Origin: Gammaproteobacteria bacterium
GTDB lineage: Bacteria; Pseudomonadota; Gammaproteobacteria; Nitrosococcales; Methylophagaceae
NCBI GenBank assembly: GCA_003645385.1
Contig: QNEY01000001.1
Span: 1-53,406, forward strand
Reading direction: 5' to 3'
Length of the DNA stretch: 53,406 nt
In this document: positions 33,180-40,868 of the stretch, one piece after another
How positions within the stretch are numbered: position 1 is the stretch's first letter
Layout: each line of letters opens with the position of its first letter
Notes under the pieces: model-generated
Seen by the model: only the letters and a program-made list of their open reading frames with translations
Told to the model about the DNA's origin: nothing
Database searches by the model: none
Position numbers and translations under genes: made by a program

Positions 33180-33760
33180 GTTATTGGATTCTCAATCTTT
33201 TCTAAAAGTAAAGTCTTTGTCAATGCACCTGGCACACTTTCAACTGCCGTCACTCGATAAAAATTGCTCACTGTATATTGTTCAGATGCTTCAATGATTG
33301 CTGCTTCTGCCACCGCATCTGTGGCTGTTTTTGTTATCGGTTTATTTATCTTTTCAAGTGTCAATCTCTTTGTGAGTCCACCTTTCAAAAATTCAACTGC
33401 TGTGACTCGATAAAAGTTTTCAATTTGTTCATCAGATGTCACTTCAAACAATATCGGATCCGTTGTTCCTATTGATGATCCAGAATCATTTATTGATTTG
33501 CAATATGCCCAATAAACACCTGCTTCAAGTGTGACTGTTGCTTTGCCAGTTACGTTATCAAAGACAGCTGATGGAGTTGTTAACCATGAACCACCATCTT
33601 CTTTGACATATAAATTGTTCACTGTGCCAGCGTCATAGCCTGTCAATGTAGCTTCAACAGTTGGTGCTTCATTACTTGATGGAATCGTCATAGTCGGTGC
33701 TGATGGAGTTCCACTTCCACCGCCAATGTCATATCCGATAGGTGCAATTATTACAGGCAT
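33176..33760 (-). CDS. Ig-like protein with internal C-terminal duplication (194 aa)
   Basis: Residues 20-108 look like an Ig-like beta-sandwich (NNLYVKEDGGSWLTTPSAVF, VTLEAGVYWAYCKSINDSGS). Two 29-residue units follow, 115-143 and 166-194, each of the form NFYRVTAVExxxGxLTKxLxLEKIxxPIT. The protein is encoded in the neck region but is not a canonical neck protein; a virion decoration or connector accessory is likely. Start and stop overlap those of the neighbours. Confidence 0.6.
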   Translation of the reverse strand: MPVIIAPIGYDIGGGSGTPSAPTMTIPSSNEAPTVEATLTGYDAGTVNNLYVKEDGGSWLTTPSAVFDNVTGKATVTLEAGVYWAYCKSINDSGSSIGTTDPILFEVTSDEQIENFYRVTAVEFLKGGLTKRLTLEKINKPITKTATDAVAEAAIIEASEQYTVSNFYRVTAVESVPGALTKTLLLEKIENPIT

Positions 33761-34773
33761 TATGGGTCCACCAGTTGAGTCCGACCAGCCGGAGTTGTTT
33801 CATTGTATTGTGTCTTATTAATTACAGATCCATCTTTGTTCAATGCTTTGTGTTCTTTCAATGGAGTGGAATCATCATCATCAAGTGTGACAATTGTTTC
33901 ATTGTCAACGTCATACGCTTCTGATCCTGTCATCAGCTTTCTTGTTAATGTCACAATTGCATTGATCAAGTTTTGATTTGTCACAGTTGCAGGATCAGCT
34001 GGCAAATTATCAGTCTTTGCTTTGATTGCAGTTGTCAATGCACCAAGAGCAATAAGCAATGCTTCATTTTGATCAACCTCTGCAATGACAGCAATTCTAT
34101 TTGCAGTTGCATTTGCTTCTGTAGCTATCCCAGATATGTCAGCAGGATTCCAACTGCCAGCATTATGTGAACCTGTTAATTGTGCATCAACAGCAGCAGC
34201 CGTGATGTCATTCAAACTATCAAGTGTCTGTTTTGTTCCTGCAATCGTGAAGTCAGCCTTATCTGTCAAAGAGCGTGTGACGTATGCCCATATATCTGCA
34301 ACTAAAGTGCCAACGCCTGTAAGTGTTCTTGTTCCTGCACTCCAGACAGCCGAGGTTACGTCCACAACTAATGTTCCGAATGAGGTTAGTGTTCTACTAC
34401 CTACAGCCCAAACATCAGCTGCTGAATGACTTGATCTTGTTGAAACAGCTACATCAAGATTTGTGTCAACAGTTGATTTTATAGAATCAGTATCAAGAAT
34501 GATATTCTCTAACAACTCGCTTCCTTCGCCGCCTTTATATCTATCAAAGTTTGATAACGAAACTCCACCATCAACTGAAAAATAATATTGCCCATTGTCA
34601 GGAGCATTATATTGGTATTTATAAAATACTTCAAAAGTGGCTGCATCATTAACCTCGGTCATTGCTGCACCATCGACCACTTTGACATTATCAGATATTC
34701 GCCAGCCTGATATTGTTGGAGTCAATCCTTTTTCTGGTATTCCATTTTTATAAAAGAATGCTGTTATCCACAT
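33760..34773 (-). CDS. Structural protein with VW/RTLT repeats (337 aa)
   Basis: Residues 1-85 form a beta domain (FFYKNGIPEKGLTPTISGWR). The middle (about 105-170) has recurring VW-GTRTLT-like units (DVWAVGSRTLTSFGTLVVDV, AVWSAGTRTLTGVGTLVADI, WAYVTRSLTDK), as seen in several phage surface proteins with spiral or coiled stalks, and the C-terminus is Thr/Asp-rich. Located between the fibre-like gene and the neck genes. Probably a virion appendage; not certain. Confidence 0.6.
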   Translation of the reverse strand: MWITAFFYKNGIPEKGLTPTISGWRISDNVKVVDGAAMTEVNDAATFEVFYKYQYNAPDNGQYYFSVDGGVSLSNFDRYKGGEGSELLENIILDTDSIKSTVDTNLDVAVSTRSSHSAADVWAVGSRTLTSFGTLVVDVTSAVWSAGTRTLTGVGTLVADIWAYVTRSLTDKADFTIAGTKQTLDSLNDITAAAVDAQLTGSHNAGSWNPADISGIATEANATANRIAVIAEVDQNEALLIALGALTTAIKAKTDNLPADPATVTNQNLINAIVTLTRKLMTGSEAYDVDNETIVTLDDDDSTPLKEHKALNKDGSVINKTQYNETTPAGRTQLVDP

Positions 34774-34928
34774 TTTGACTCACCTTTTTGGATTTCCATA
34801 ATTTGCTTTCTTATTCCATCTGCATTTTGCTGCACTGTTTTTGCTCGCATTTCAAGTTGACCTATCTCAAAAACACAATCAGCAAATGCTGCTTTTAATT
34901 CTAGTAATTTCTGTTTTTCATCTGACAT
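34764..34928 (-). CDS. Short helical peptide (54 aa)
   Basis: ATG 34928 has a clear GGAGG 9 bases upstream, and its 3' end overlaps the next ATG by 10 nt. The product (MSDEKQKLLELKAAFADCVF...) is a single charged helix suited to a coiled coil. Its role is unknown, but the strong start signal and coupling argue it is real. Confidence 0.6.
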   Translation of the reverse strand: MSDEKQKLLELKAAFADCVFEIGQLEMRAKTVQQNADGIRKQIMEIQKGESKCG

Positions 34929-34945
34929 AATTTTATCCCTCCGAA

Positions 34946-35365
34946 TTAAACTTCTATAATATCCTCTGCGTCAGCAAACCAATTTGCCTCGTAATCTTCT
35001 GTTAATTTATTGCCGTTGCCGTCCAATTGAATTTCACCGTCAACAACAACATACCGTTGTTGTATATTACTTTTCTTCCAATTAGCATACAGTTTGCTTG
35101 TCAAGTCGGATACCGTTCCACTTAATAATTCAGCAAGCATAGCTGACTGCTCTAGCGGTGAATCATCTGGAAACAAATCATTAATTCCAATCGTTTTTAT
35201 TTCCCGTTCAATTCTATTTTTATCACCGCCTTGCCGTGCAGCCAAATCTTTGAATAATCCTAACTCGGAAATAATTGTATAATTCATCGAATTTAGGGTG
35301 AAACTTATTATTTTCCAGTATTCACCAACATAATTTTTATAAATGTATTCTTTTCTCAGAGCCAT
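34946..35365 (-). CDS. Phage structural-region protein (139 aa)
   Basis: MALRKEYIYKNYVGEYWKII opens a beta-to-helix protein. I chose ATG 35365 because AGGAT precedes it. The C-terminal part contains NWKKSNIQQRYVVVDGEIQL, which looks like a helix then strands, and an acidic end. It lies next to the YadA-like protein and could be its chaperone or a base; unproven. Confidence 0.5.
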   Translation of the reverse strand: MALRKEYIYKNYVGEYWKIISFTLNSMNYTIISELGLFKDLAARQGGDKNRIEREIKTIGINDLFPDDSPLEQSAMLAELLSGTVSDLTSKLYANWKKSNIQQRYVVVDGEIQLDGNGNKLTEDYEANWFADAEDIIEV

Positions 35366-35375
35366 TTTATTTATC

Positions 35376-36935
35376 CTATACAATGTTAGTTATTATGCCA
35401 CCTGTGACTGTTACCGTTTTGCCATCCGTTGTTGTGAAATTACCAGTTGCTCCTGCTGCTGCACCTATTCTAAAAAGAGTTGAAGAACTCACATCTCCAA
35501 CAACATCAAGCGGATAAGCTGGAGCATTTTTGTTGATTCCTATGCGACTTGTTCCAGCATCTAAAAAGAAACAATTGGCATTGGTATCGCTTTCAATTCT
35601 AAAATCAGTATCGAAACCAAGATTGTTAAAAACGATTTCAGCGGTTGCTTTTTCAACAATAAAATCCCAAGTCGTTCCTGTATAAACTATAGACACATCA
35701 TTGCCTAATCCCAACCGGAATTTAGTATTGTCCTGTGGAATATCAACGTATCCTGATGTAAGGAATAAATCTATCTGGTTTATTCCCATAGCAAAACTAT
35801 TCAAGGTCGCATTGGTTATACTCTTGCCGATTGCTAAGGCATAGGATGCTCCATAACTTACTTCATTGTTATAGCCTATCGCTAAACTAGCCCAGCCTTT
35901 TGCCCGTGGTCCATCACCAAAACCTTGACTGGGACCAATTGCAGTTGCATAATTCGCCTCTGCAAGAGCGTCAAATCCAATCGCTACTGAACTATAACCT
36001 TGTGCAGATGCTCGATCGCCAATCGCAACCGCTGCCGGTTGCAACGCCTCAGAGTTGGTTCCGAGTGAAACTGAATAGTGAGCTACCGCATTCACACCAA
36101 ACCCCAGACCAACAGATCCATGTCCTTGTGCTCTCGCAGCATAACCCATAGCGACACTAAAATTACCAGATGCGACTGTAGCTTGTGCTGGCATTATTTG
36201 ATAACCACCAGCAGCAAAGGATGATATACCTGAAGCAATCGACCTATCGCCAAAAGCTGCGGAATAATTGCCACTAGCCTCACAGTCATAGCCCATCGGT
36301 AAAGCATAATTACCTATAGGAGATGTATTGCTAACACTTTGAAGGATTCCAAATCTCAAACTCTGAATTTCTTGTATCGCTATTTCTGCTTCTGTTAACT
36401 CATAAACCTCAAATCTATAAATGTTCAAAGTTCCACCAAAACCGCCAAAATCCTCTAACTTTGGACCAGTCGCCGCTGTCGCTTGAAAGTATGCTACATC
36501 TTCTGCAAAACCTGATAATACTCCAGCACCCCAAGTAATATCCCATCCACCGACGCTTAATTTAGGAGCCATAAAACTTATGACCTCAATCTTGTAATCA
36601 ACTTTATACCATTTCCCAATAGTTAAGGTGGTTCCGTATTGTGTTAAAGCTGTGAATGCTGTCGTTGTCTGAACGTAATTATCTGGTCCAGATATAGGCG
36701 TCCATGCACTTGAAGCATCGGTCCAGCCTGTTTCACCATTGTCAAATTCACCGTTAACAACAGTAGACGATTCCGCTATGCCAGCAATTAACTTCTCATA
36801 AACGGTTAAATTTTGAACATCACTATCACCGATATTGGTAAGATCAAACCCCTGCCAATCTTTATCGGCATCTATTATTAATGCAGAAACTAATCCTGAA
36901 AATGACGTATTATCTAATAACATTTTATATTCCAA
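35376..36935 (-). CDS. Fibre-like protein with YadA-type repeats (519 aa)
   Basis: The N-terminal 50-180 looks like a carbohydrate-binding beta-sandwich (NGEFDNGETGWTDASSAW, TTLTIGKWYKVDYKIEV). Residues 207-386 are about a dozen 14-16-residue units with the S-x-A-x-G pattern (SAAFGDRSIASGISSFAAGG, SVAMGYAARAQGHGSVGLG), the left-handed beta-roll of YadA/Hia trimeric adhesins. A tail-fibre-type end follows, with the motif RIGINKNAPAYPLDVVGD. It probably forms a trimeric adhesive fibre. Being next to the holin-like cassette is unusual for a receptor-binding gene. Confidence 0.7.
   Translation of the reverse strand: MEYKMLLDNTSFSGLVSALIIDADKDWQGFDLTNIGDSDVQNLTVYEKLIAGIAESSTVVNGEFDNGETGWTDASSAWTPISGPDNYVQTTTAFTALTQYGTTLTIGKWYKVDYKIEVISFMAPKLSVGGWDITWGAGVLSGFAEDVAYFQATAATGPKLEDFGGFGGTLNIYRFEVYELTEAEIAIQEIQSLRFGILQSVSNTSPIGNYALPMGYDCEASGNYSAAFGDRSIASGISSFAAGGYQIMPAQATVASGNFSVAMGYAARAQGHGSVGLGFGVNAVAHYSVSLGTNSEALQPAAVAIGDRASAQGYSSVAIGFDALAEANYATAIGPSQGFGDGPRAKGWASLAIGYNNEVSYGASYALAIGKSITNATLNSFAMGINQIDLFLTSGYVDIPQDNTKFRLGLGNDVSIVYTGTTWDFIVEKATAEIVFNNLGFDTDFRIESDTNANCFFLDAGTSRIGINKNAPAYPLDVVGDVSSSTLFRIGAAAGATGNFTTTDGKTVTVTGGIITNIV
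35778..36317 (-). repeat. YadA-head-type repeat region
   Basis: In-frame repeats of about 14-16 codons, each carrying a Ser/Ala-rich strand followed by an IGxxA/SxAxG turn. Units differ from each other in DNA, so this is an old and diverged array. It would build a trimeric beta-roll on the phage particle. Confidence 0.7.
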
Positions 36936-37319
36936 TTACATTAAGTGTAAAAGCCATCCAACTAAAGCAATAACAATTGTGACAATCATTCCGACTGAAA
37001 ACCTGCTTGTTTCTTTTGAGTCTGCAAGTGCTTGATGTTTTTCAGCACAAACCTCTTTGTGTGCTGTTAGTTTCTCTGACACTTCTGTTGATTTGGTTTT
37101 TGCTTCATCAGATTTTACAAACAATCTTTCAAAATACTTGCTTGCTTTTTCTGTAAAATCTTTTTGTGACTCTTTGATTTCTTCAACATTTTCAGCAACA
37201 GCTTTTGCAGATTCTTTTTGAACATTGACATGACCTTCAACTTTCGCTTCAAAAGTATCCATTCTGCCTTCCAATCTAATTATTTTATTCTCATTGCTTT
37301 GAGGTGTTGGCTCAGTCAT
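36936..37319 (-). CDS. XhlA-like membrane-anchored coiled-coil protein (127 aa)
   Basis: The N-terminal 100 residues are coiled coil (KIIRLEGRMDTFEAKVEGHV). A single C-terminal membrane segment (SVGMIVTIVIALVGWLLHLM) ends the protein. This architecture matches XhlA-type haemolysin/holin-associated proteins of phages. Located directly before the lipoprotein and holin-like genes in the transcript order, it most likely works in the lysis cassette; an anti-host membrane role or a structural anchor are other options. Confidence 0.65.
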   Translation of the reverse strand: MTEPTPQSNENKIIRLEGRMDTFEAKVEGHVNVQKESAKAVAENVEEIKESQKDFTEKASKYFERLFVKSDEAKTKSTEVSEKLTAHKEVCAEKHQALADSKETSRFSVGMIVTIVIALVGWLLHLM

Positions 37320-37638
37320 TCTTTATTTCCTTCTTGAGTTCTGCATTTTCTTTTTTCAATTCAATATTTTCTTTCAATGCCAAAACCAACAAACGCAAAT
37401 CTTTCAGATGAAGTGCAGCATATCCACCAAGATTCATCTTTCCTGCAAAGTCAGTTCCACCAACTGTGACATTGATCTTCTTGTTTGTTGCAATGATCAG
37501 ACTACCGTTTGACTCCTCCGGAAACTTTGCAATTGAACTGTATACCACACGATCTTTCACCCCGATCAAGCAACCAGTCATGCTGCTGCAAAACAGAATC
37601 AGCATCAGGAGCAATGTCACTCGGATCAAGTGTTGCAT
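37312..37638 (-). CDS. Putative o-spanin-type lipoprotein (108 aa)
   Basis: The N-terminus has a signal peptide with lipobox: MQHLIRVTLLLMLILF then CSSMTGC, with Cys23 as the lipidated residue. The rest is a small domain and then a coiled coil (LKENIELKKENAELKKEI). Its reading frame overlaps the preceding gene (37502-37747). An upstream in-frame ATG at 37695 has a better GGAG but would give an overlong n-region, so 37638 is preferred. Lipoproteins of this kind in lysis cassettes of Gram-negative phages are outer-membrane spanin subunits. Confidence 0.6.
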   Translation of the reverse strand: MQHLIRVTLLLMLILFCSSMTGCLIGVKDRVVYSSIAKFPEESNGSLIIATNKKINVTVGGTDFAGKMNLGGYAALHLKDLRLLVLALKENIELKKENAELKKEIKND

Positions 37639-37747
37639 TGTCAGGTTCTTCAACTGAAACAGTGGCTGATGTTGTAAGCATTTTTGATAATACATTTGAT
37701 ATGATCTCCGCAATAAATTTGAAAACAGGTGCAAGTGCAGCCCACAT
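37502..37747 (-). CDS. Small lysis-region protein overlapping the lipoprotein (81 aa)
   Basis: ATG 37747 follows GGAGA, 9 bases upstream. The N-terminus (MWAALAPVFKFIAEIISNVL) is a hydrophobic amphipathic helix that could insert in the membrane, followed by an acidic region (EEPDNATLDPSDIAPDADS). The 3' half shares DNA with the lipoprotein gene in another frame. Embedded reading frames with a membrane helix are typical of i-spanin/holin partners of an embedded lipoprotein gene; role uncertain. Confidence 0.5.
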   Translation of the reverse strand: MWAALAPVFKFIAEIISNVLSKMLTTSATVSVEEPDNATLDPSDIAPDADSVLQQHDWLLDRGERSCGIQFNCKVSGGVKR

Positions 37748-37749
37748 AA

Positions 37750-38058
37750 TTATTCTCCGTTACCGTTTGGTGGAGTCACATTCTTTGTCATTTCAATTTC
37801 AGCTGCTGCACGTTTGACATCGGCTCTAGTTTTCATGTATCCAAGATCAGTCAGAGTTTTGCCAGCAAAAGCAATTGCTGCCATGATACCACCAACCCAA
37901 GTTGCTGCTGCTGTGCCTTCAACTATACCAGTGATCTGTGCAGAAAAAGCAATGACAACACCAATGATCATAATGACGATTGCAAACCAACCGTGTGCTT
38001 TTGCAGTTGCAAACTCACTTGTTTTGATTCCATCTTTGAAAACTTCTTTTAATTCCAT
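37750..38058 (-). CDS. Holin-like membrane protein (102 aa)
   Basis: Two hydrophobic segments, WFAIVIMIIGVVIAFSAQIT (about 24-43) and ATWVGGIMAAIAFAGKTL (about 52-70), separated by a short loop, with a charged C-terminus (MKTRADVKRAAAEIEM). Size and topology fit small phage holins. GGAGG precedes ATG 38058. As holin it would disrupt the inner membrane at lysis; its gene lies among head and tail genes, which is unusual but not rare in this phage type. Confidence 0.65.
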   Translation of the reverse strand: MELKEVFKDGIKTSEFATAKAHGWFAIVIMIIGVVIAFSAQITGIVEGTAAATWVGGIMAAIAFAGKTLTDLGYMKTRADVKRAAAEIEMTKNVTPPNGNGE

Positions 38059-38074
38059 TGTAAAATCCTCCGAG

Positions 38075-38272
38075 TTAATATTTCAATTCACGTATGCTGA
38101 TGACATCATCAACATCTATATCCTCATTGATAAATACTTCATCAATAGAAATGACAGCTTTGTTGATTAGCATGTTTCCAAAAAACGCAACTGGCACGCC
38201 AAGAACTTCATCATATCCACCCTGACCGTCATCAACTTTTTCAATCCTATACCGATAGTATGTTGTTTTCAT
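38075..38272 (-). CDS. Hypothetical protein (65 aa)
   Basis: MKTTYYRYRIEKVDDGQGGY followed by a beta-rich stretch (FFGNMLINKAVISIDEVFI) and an acidic end. It is only 2 nt from the connector gene, and 16 nt from the holin-like gene. It may be a small accessory of the connector or part of the neck. No family is recognised. Confidence 0.55.
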   Translation of the reverse strand: MKTTYYRYRIEKVDDGQGGYDEVLGVPVAFFGNMLINKAVISIDEVFINEDIDVDDVISIRELKY

Positions 38273-38273
38273 T

Positions 38274-38816
38274 TTATCTGATCCTTAAATCAAAGCTGTA
38301 TGGTCGGAGTTTCTTCATAATCTTTGCTGTGAAAAACTGTTCATAATCAAGATTGTTTGAACTGCCATTTGGTCTGTTCCAATATGCTTCATAAACAAGA
38401 TCAAGCAAGACTTGTTTCAGCCCAGCAGGACAATCAGTTCCATCTGTATTGTAGCCAGCTCCATAGGTTACTTTCCAGCGTTTTGTGCCAGATCCAAATG
38501 AATCATATGTGCTGTTGCATTTGAACTCTATCCGCATTTCAGTATGGATAAAATCTTCAGTCAATTCGGTATCGTCATAATTATCTTCAATCTTTGTAAC
38601 TGAATTAATCGGAAGTAATTGTGGGCGTAAAGATTTATTGCCACCATCGCAATTTGCAATAGCAGTGTCATCACCATCATGAAAATATATTCCAGTTTTC
38701 TGTGCAATGAAGTTCTGCATTGATTCAATGATAATTGTCACCAAAGTATCTTCCGATGGTGCTATTATCTGCAAGAACTGTTTTGTTGTTGTAAGATCAA
38801 CGATCATTATTTTCAC
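38274..38816 (-). CDS. Head-tail connector, gp6-like (180 aa)
   Basis: Helical N-terminus (TKQFLQIIAPSEDTLVTIII, then ESMQNFIAQKTG), a middle strand pattern with LRPQLLPINSVTKIED and KRWKVTYGAGY, and a helical end (GLKQVLLDLVYEAYWN) fit the HK97 gp6-like adaptor family, which sits below the portal. It is separated from the capsid genes by the glycan cassette, unlike the usual order. Confidence 0.75.
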   Translation of the reverse strand: MKIMIVDLTTTKQFLQIIAPSEDTLVTIIIESMQNFIAQKTGIYFHDGDDTAIANCDGGNKSLRPQLLPINSVTKIEDNYDDTELTEDFIHTEMRIEFKCNSTYDSFGSGTKRWKVTYGAGYNTDGTDCPAGLKQVLLDLVYEAYWNRPNGSSNNLDYEQFFTAKIMKKLRPYSFDLRIR

Positions 38817-38988
38817 CTATTGTTTGAATTTCATTGACGTTTCCAATAATCACAAGCATTTTGCACGCTTCAAGTTTTCTTGCTTGTGAATAACCCATCA
38901 TATCCTGATCACCTTTGAATCTTCTGAATAGTCCTTCAGATGTTGATATTGCACCTTCTGTCAGCCATTTAATCAAAACTTTCTTCAT
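38797..38988 (-). CDS. Small basic protein (63 aa)
   Basis: ATG 38988 overlaps the stop of the upstream gene (TAATG). MKKVLIKWLTEGAISTSEGL is followed by a basic/mixed helix and an acidic end. It overlaps the connector start by 20 nt. It does not look like a membrane or metal protein. Function unknown. Confidence 0.5.
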   Translation of the reverse strand: MKKVLIKWLTEGAISTSEGLFRRFKGDQDMMGYSQARKLEACKMLVIIGNVNEIQTIGENNDR

Positions 38989-39734
38989 TACCAATATTGT
39001 CCTACGCCATTAGTTCCAAAATGCAGCACATTATTTGAATCTGGTGCTGGTGCAGATTTCACTTCAGGAAATTTCTTTTGAACCTCTTTCCACCATCTTG
39101 AATCTTCTTTCCTGTTTTCTCTGAACTTCACTTCATCCCAAATCCACTTCGGGAATGCCATGTTGCATCCCATGATTGCAGCTGTTCCATTTTCAAATCC
39201 TCTGTGTCCTATTCTACTGCAATTTGAAAGCATCTTCAGCTGATCATAAGTGTCAACAGCTTCTGGAATCAGTTTGATTTCAGGAATAAAATATCTGGGT
39301 CCAACAAAGACTTTCTTCATCTGATCTTTGCTGATGAATACAGAATCAACATATACTTGACAATGGATACTAGCACCCATTTTCCAGCCAACATATGACC
39401 ATTTATTGAGCTTGCCAGAATAAATATCTCTGTATGTTTCAATGAAATTCTTTGGGAATGTGCAATCAGCGTCAATCGTCACAATTATATCAATATCTCT
39501 GCAATGCTCTTGTATGGCATTGTTAATTGCAATGCCACGTGAATATGCGTTTGGGTGAAGATCGTGACGGGAAACGTGTATATTATCGCTCTGGTCAAAG
39601 GCTGGTGATATGTCCATACTGTCAAGAGCAACAATAACTTTGTCAGCTTTGACAGTCTGATTTCTAAGTGCATGAATGATCTTTGACCACTCTGCATATT
39701 GTTTGTGAAATGCGATAATCAAAGCAATTTTCAT
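38988..39734 (-). CDS. Glycosyltransferase family 2-like (GT-A, 248 aa)
   Basis: GT-A fold: IALIIAFHKQYAEWSKIIHA and VKADKVIVALDS for the nucleotide-binding strands, NAYSRGIAINNAIQE, and IVTIDADCTFPKNF with a DxD motif (Asp88/Asp90) for metal-sugar-nucleotide binding. A C-terminal GCNMAFPKWIWDEV matches acceptor-side motifs of related enzymes. The transferred sugar is not known. It ends the coupled cassette: its ATG overlaps the stop of the methyltransferase upstream (ATGA). Confidence 0.85.
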   Translation of the reverse strand: MKIALIIAFHKQYAEWSKIIHALRNQTVKADKVIVALDSMDISPAFDQSDNIHVSRHDLHPNAYSRGIAINNAIQEHCRDIDIIVTIDADCTFPKNFIETYRDIYSGKLNKWSYVGWKMGASIHCQVYVDSVFISKDQMKKVFVGPRYFIPEIKLIPEAVDTYDQLKMLSNCSRIGHRGFENGTAAIMGCNMAFPKWIWDEVKFRENRKEDSRWWKEVQKKFPEVKSAPAPDSNNVLHFGTNGVGQYW

Positions 39735-40315
39735 TTTTCTATTCTTTCAAATACCATCACGTTTTTCCAATACCACCATTGCACGTTGGATTCTTTCCAA
39801 GATTTTCTAAGATTTTCAGTCATGCTTTTCTTGAAGGTCAATCCCTTGCTTTCAATCTTGTCAATCCAATATTGATGTGGTTTTTCATTGACATGATTGT
39901 TGCCACCTTGATTCGGAACAGCACCAGAAAAAATCAACCATTTTCCAGCAATGTCAAGAATGTTGTCAATTGCAACATCTTCAAATTCAGCATCAATATG
40001 TTCAATTACCTCAAGGCAGAATGCAAGTTCTGCTGGCTGACATCCAATATTGTTTTTCAAATTTGCAATCCTAATGTTTTTAGGATCATAAGCAAAATCT
40101 TTTGAGTGTTCAGAAGCATCAATGCCATAGACTTCAACGCCAACATTGTTAAATTCGTTCAAGTGATTGCAAGGACCGCAACCAATATCAATGACTGTTT
40201 TTGGGTGAAACAGATCAACAATTGAATCAACCATAAAACGAGCTTGTTCAATGTGTGCTGGAAGTGCCTTGCCAGTCATCCATTCTTTGTTGTAAATATC
40301 AGATTCATTTTTCAA
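39731..40315 (-). CDS. SAM-dependent methyltransferase (class I, 194 aa)
   Basis: Motif I VIDIGCGPCNHLNEF (about 41-55), motif II VEVYGIDASE, and AFCLEVIEHIDAE (motif IV region) are those of class I SAM methyltransferases related to methyltransferase-11 types. Substrate unknown; in this setting methylation of a sugar or peptide acceptor is an inference. Both ends overlap neighbouring genes, so it is translationally coupled within the glycan cassette. Confidence 0.85.
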   Translation of the reverse strand: MKNESDIYNKEWMTGKALPAHIEQARFMVDSIVDLFHPKTVIDIGCGPCNHLNEFNNVGVEVYGIDASEHSKDFAYDPKNIRIANLKNNIGCQPAELAFCLEVIEHIDAEFEDVAIDNILDIAGKWLIFSGAVPNQGGNNHVNEKPHQYWIDKIESKGLTFKKSMTENLRKSWKESNVQWWYWKNVMVFERIEK

Positions 40316-40868
40316 AGTTCACCACTCCACAAATATGATTGTTATTGCCTTGAATGATCTTCACTTTGCCATATTTCTCAAAATATTTAATTGCTGCTTC
40401 ATCATTTGCCCAGCCGATCAGATGTCCATCATCAATCAGTTCACGTTTTGTTGGCATTCCACGAGGAACTGAAAAGATCAAACGATATTTTGCAACCATT
40501 TTGATTCTGTTCATTATGTTTGCGAGTTCTTCCCATGTGAAATGTTCGAGTGTTTGACAACAGACAACAGTGCCAAATGAATTTCTCCAATGCTCGCCAA
40601 GTTTAGTTACATCACCTTTCAAGAATATCTTATCTGGCATTTGCTCTTTTGCTTGCTCGATTAAATATGAACTAATATCCATTCCAACATACTGTGTTTT
40701 AGGATCAAGATATTTGCAGAAACGACCAAATGCACAGCCGATCTCAAGAACTGATCCTTTGACATTTCTGACAGCTGATGCAAACTCCATTGAACGATCT
40801 CTGAAGTCATTTTTGTCAGTGTATTTCTTGCCTTTCATGTTCCACCAGTCAAAACTATTTGCTTTCAT
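40305..40868 (-). CDS. SAM-dependent methyltransferase (class I, 187 aa)
   Basis: VLEIGCAFGRFCKYLD (about 40-55), YVGMDISSYLIEQAKEQMPD and VVCCQTLEHFTWEELAN are motifs I, II and IV of a class I methyltransferase. AAGGAAA lies before ATG 40868. It differs clearly from the next methyltransferase (39731-40315), so they are not a recent duplication. The pair could methylate successive positions of one glycan; this is an inference. Confidence 0.85.
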   Translation of the reverse strand: MKANSFDWWNMKGKKYTDKNDFRDRSMEFASAVRNVKGSVLEIGCAFGRFCKYLDPKTQYVGMDISSYLIEQAKEQMPDKIFLKGDVTKLGEHWRNSFGTVVCCQTLEHFTWEELANIMNRIKMVAKYRLIFSVPRGMPTKRELIDDGHLIGWANDEAAIKYFEKYGKVKIIQGNNNHICGVVNFEK

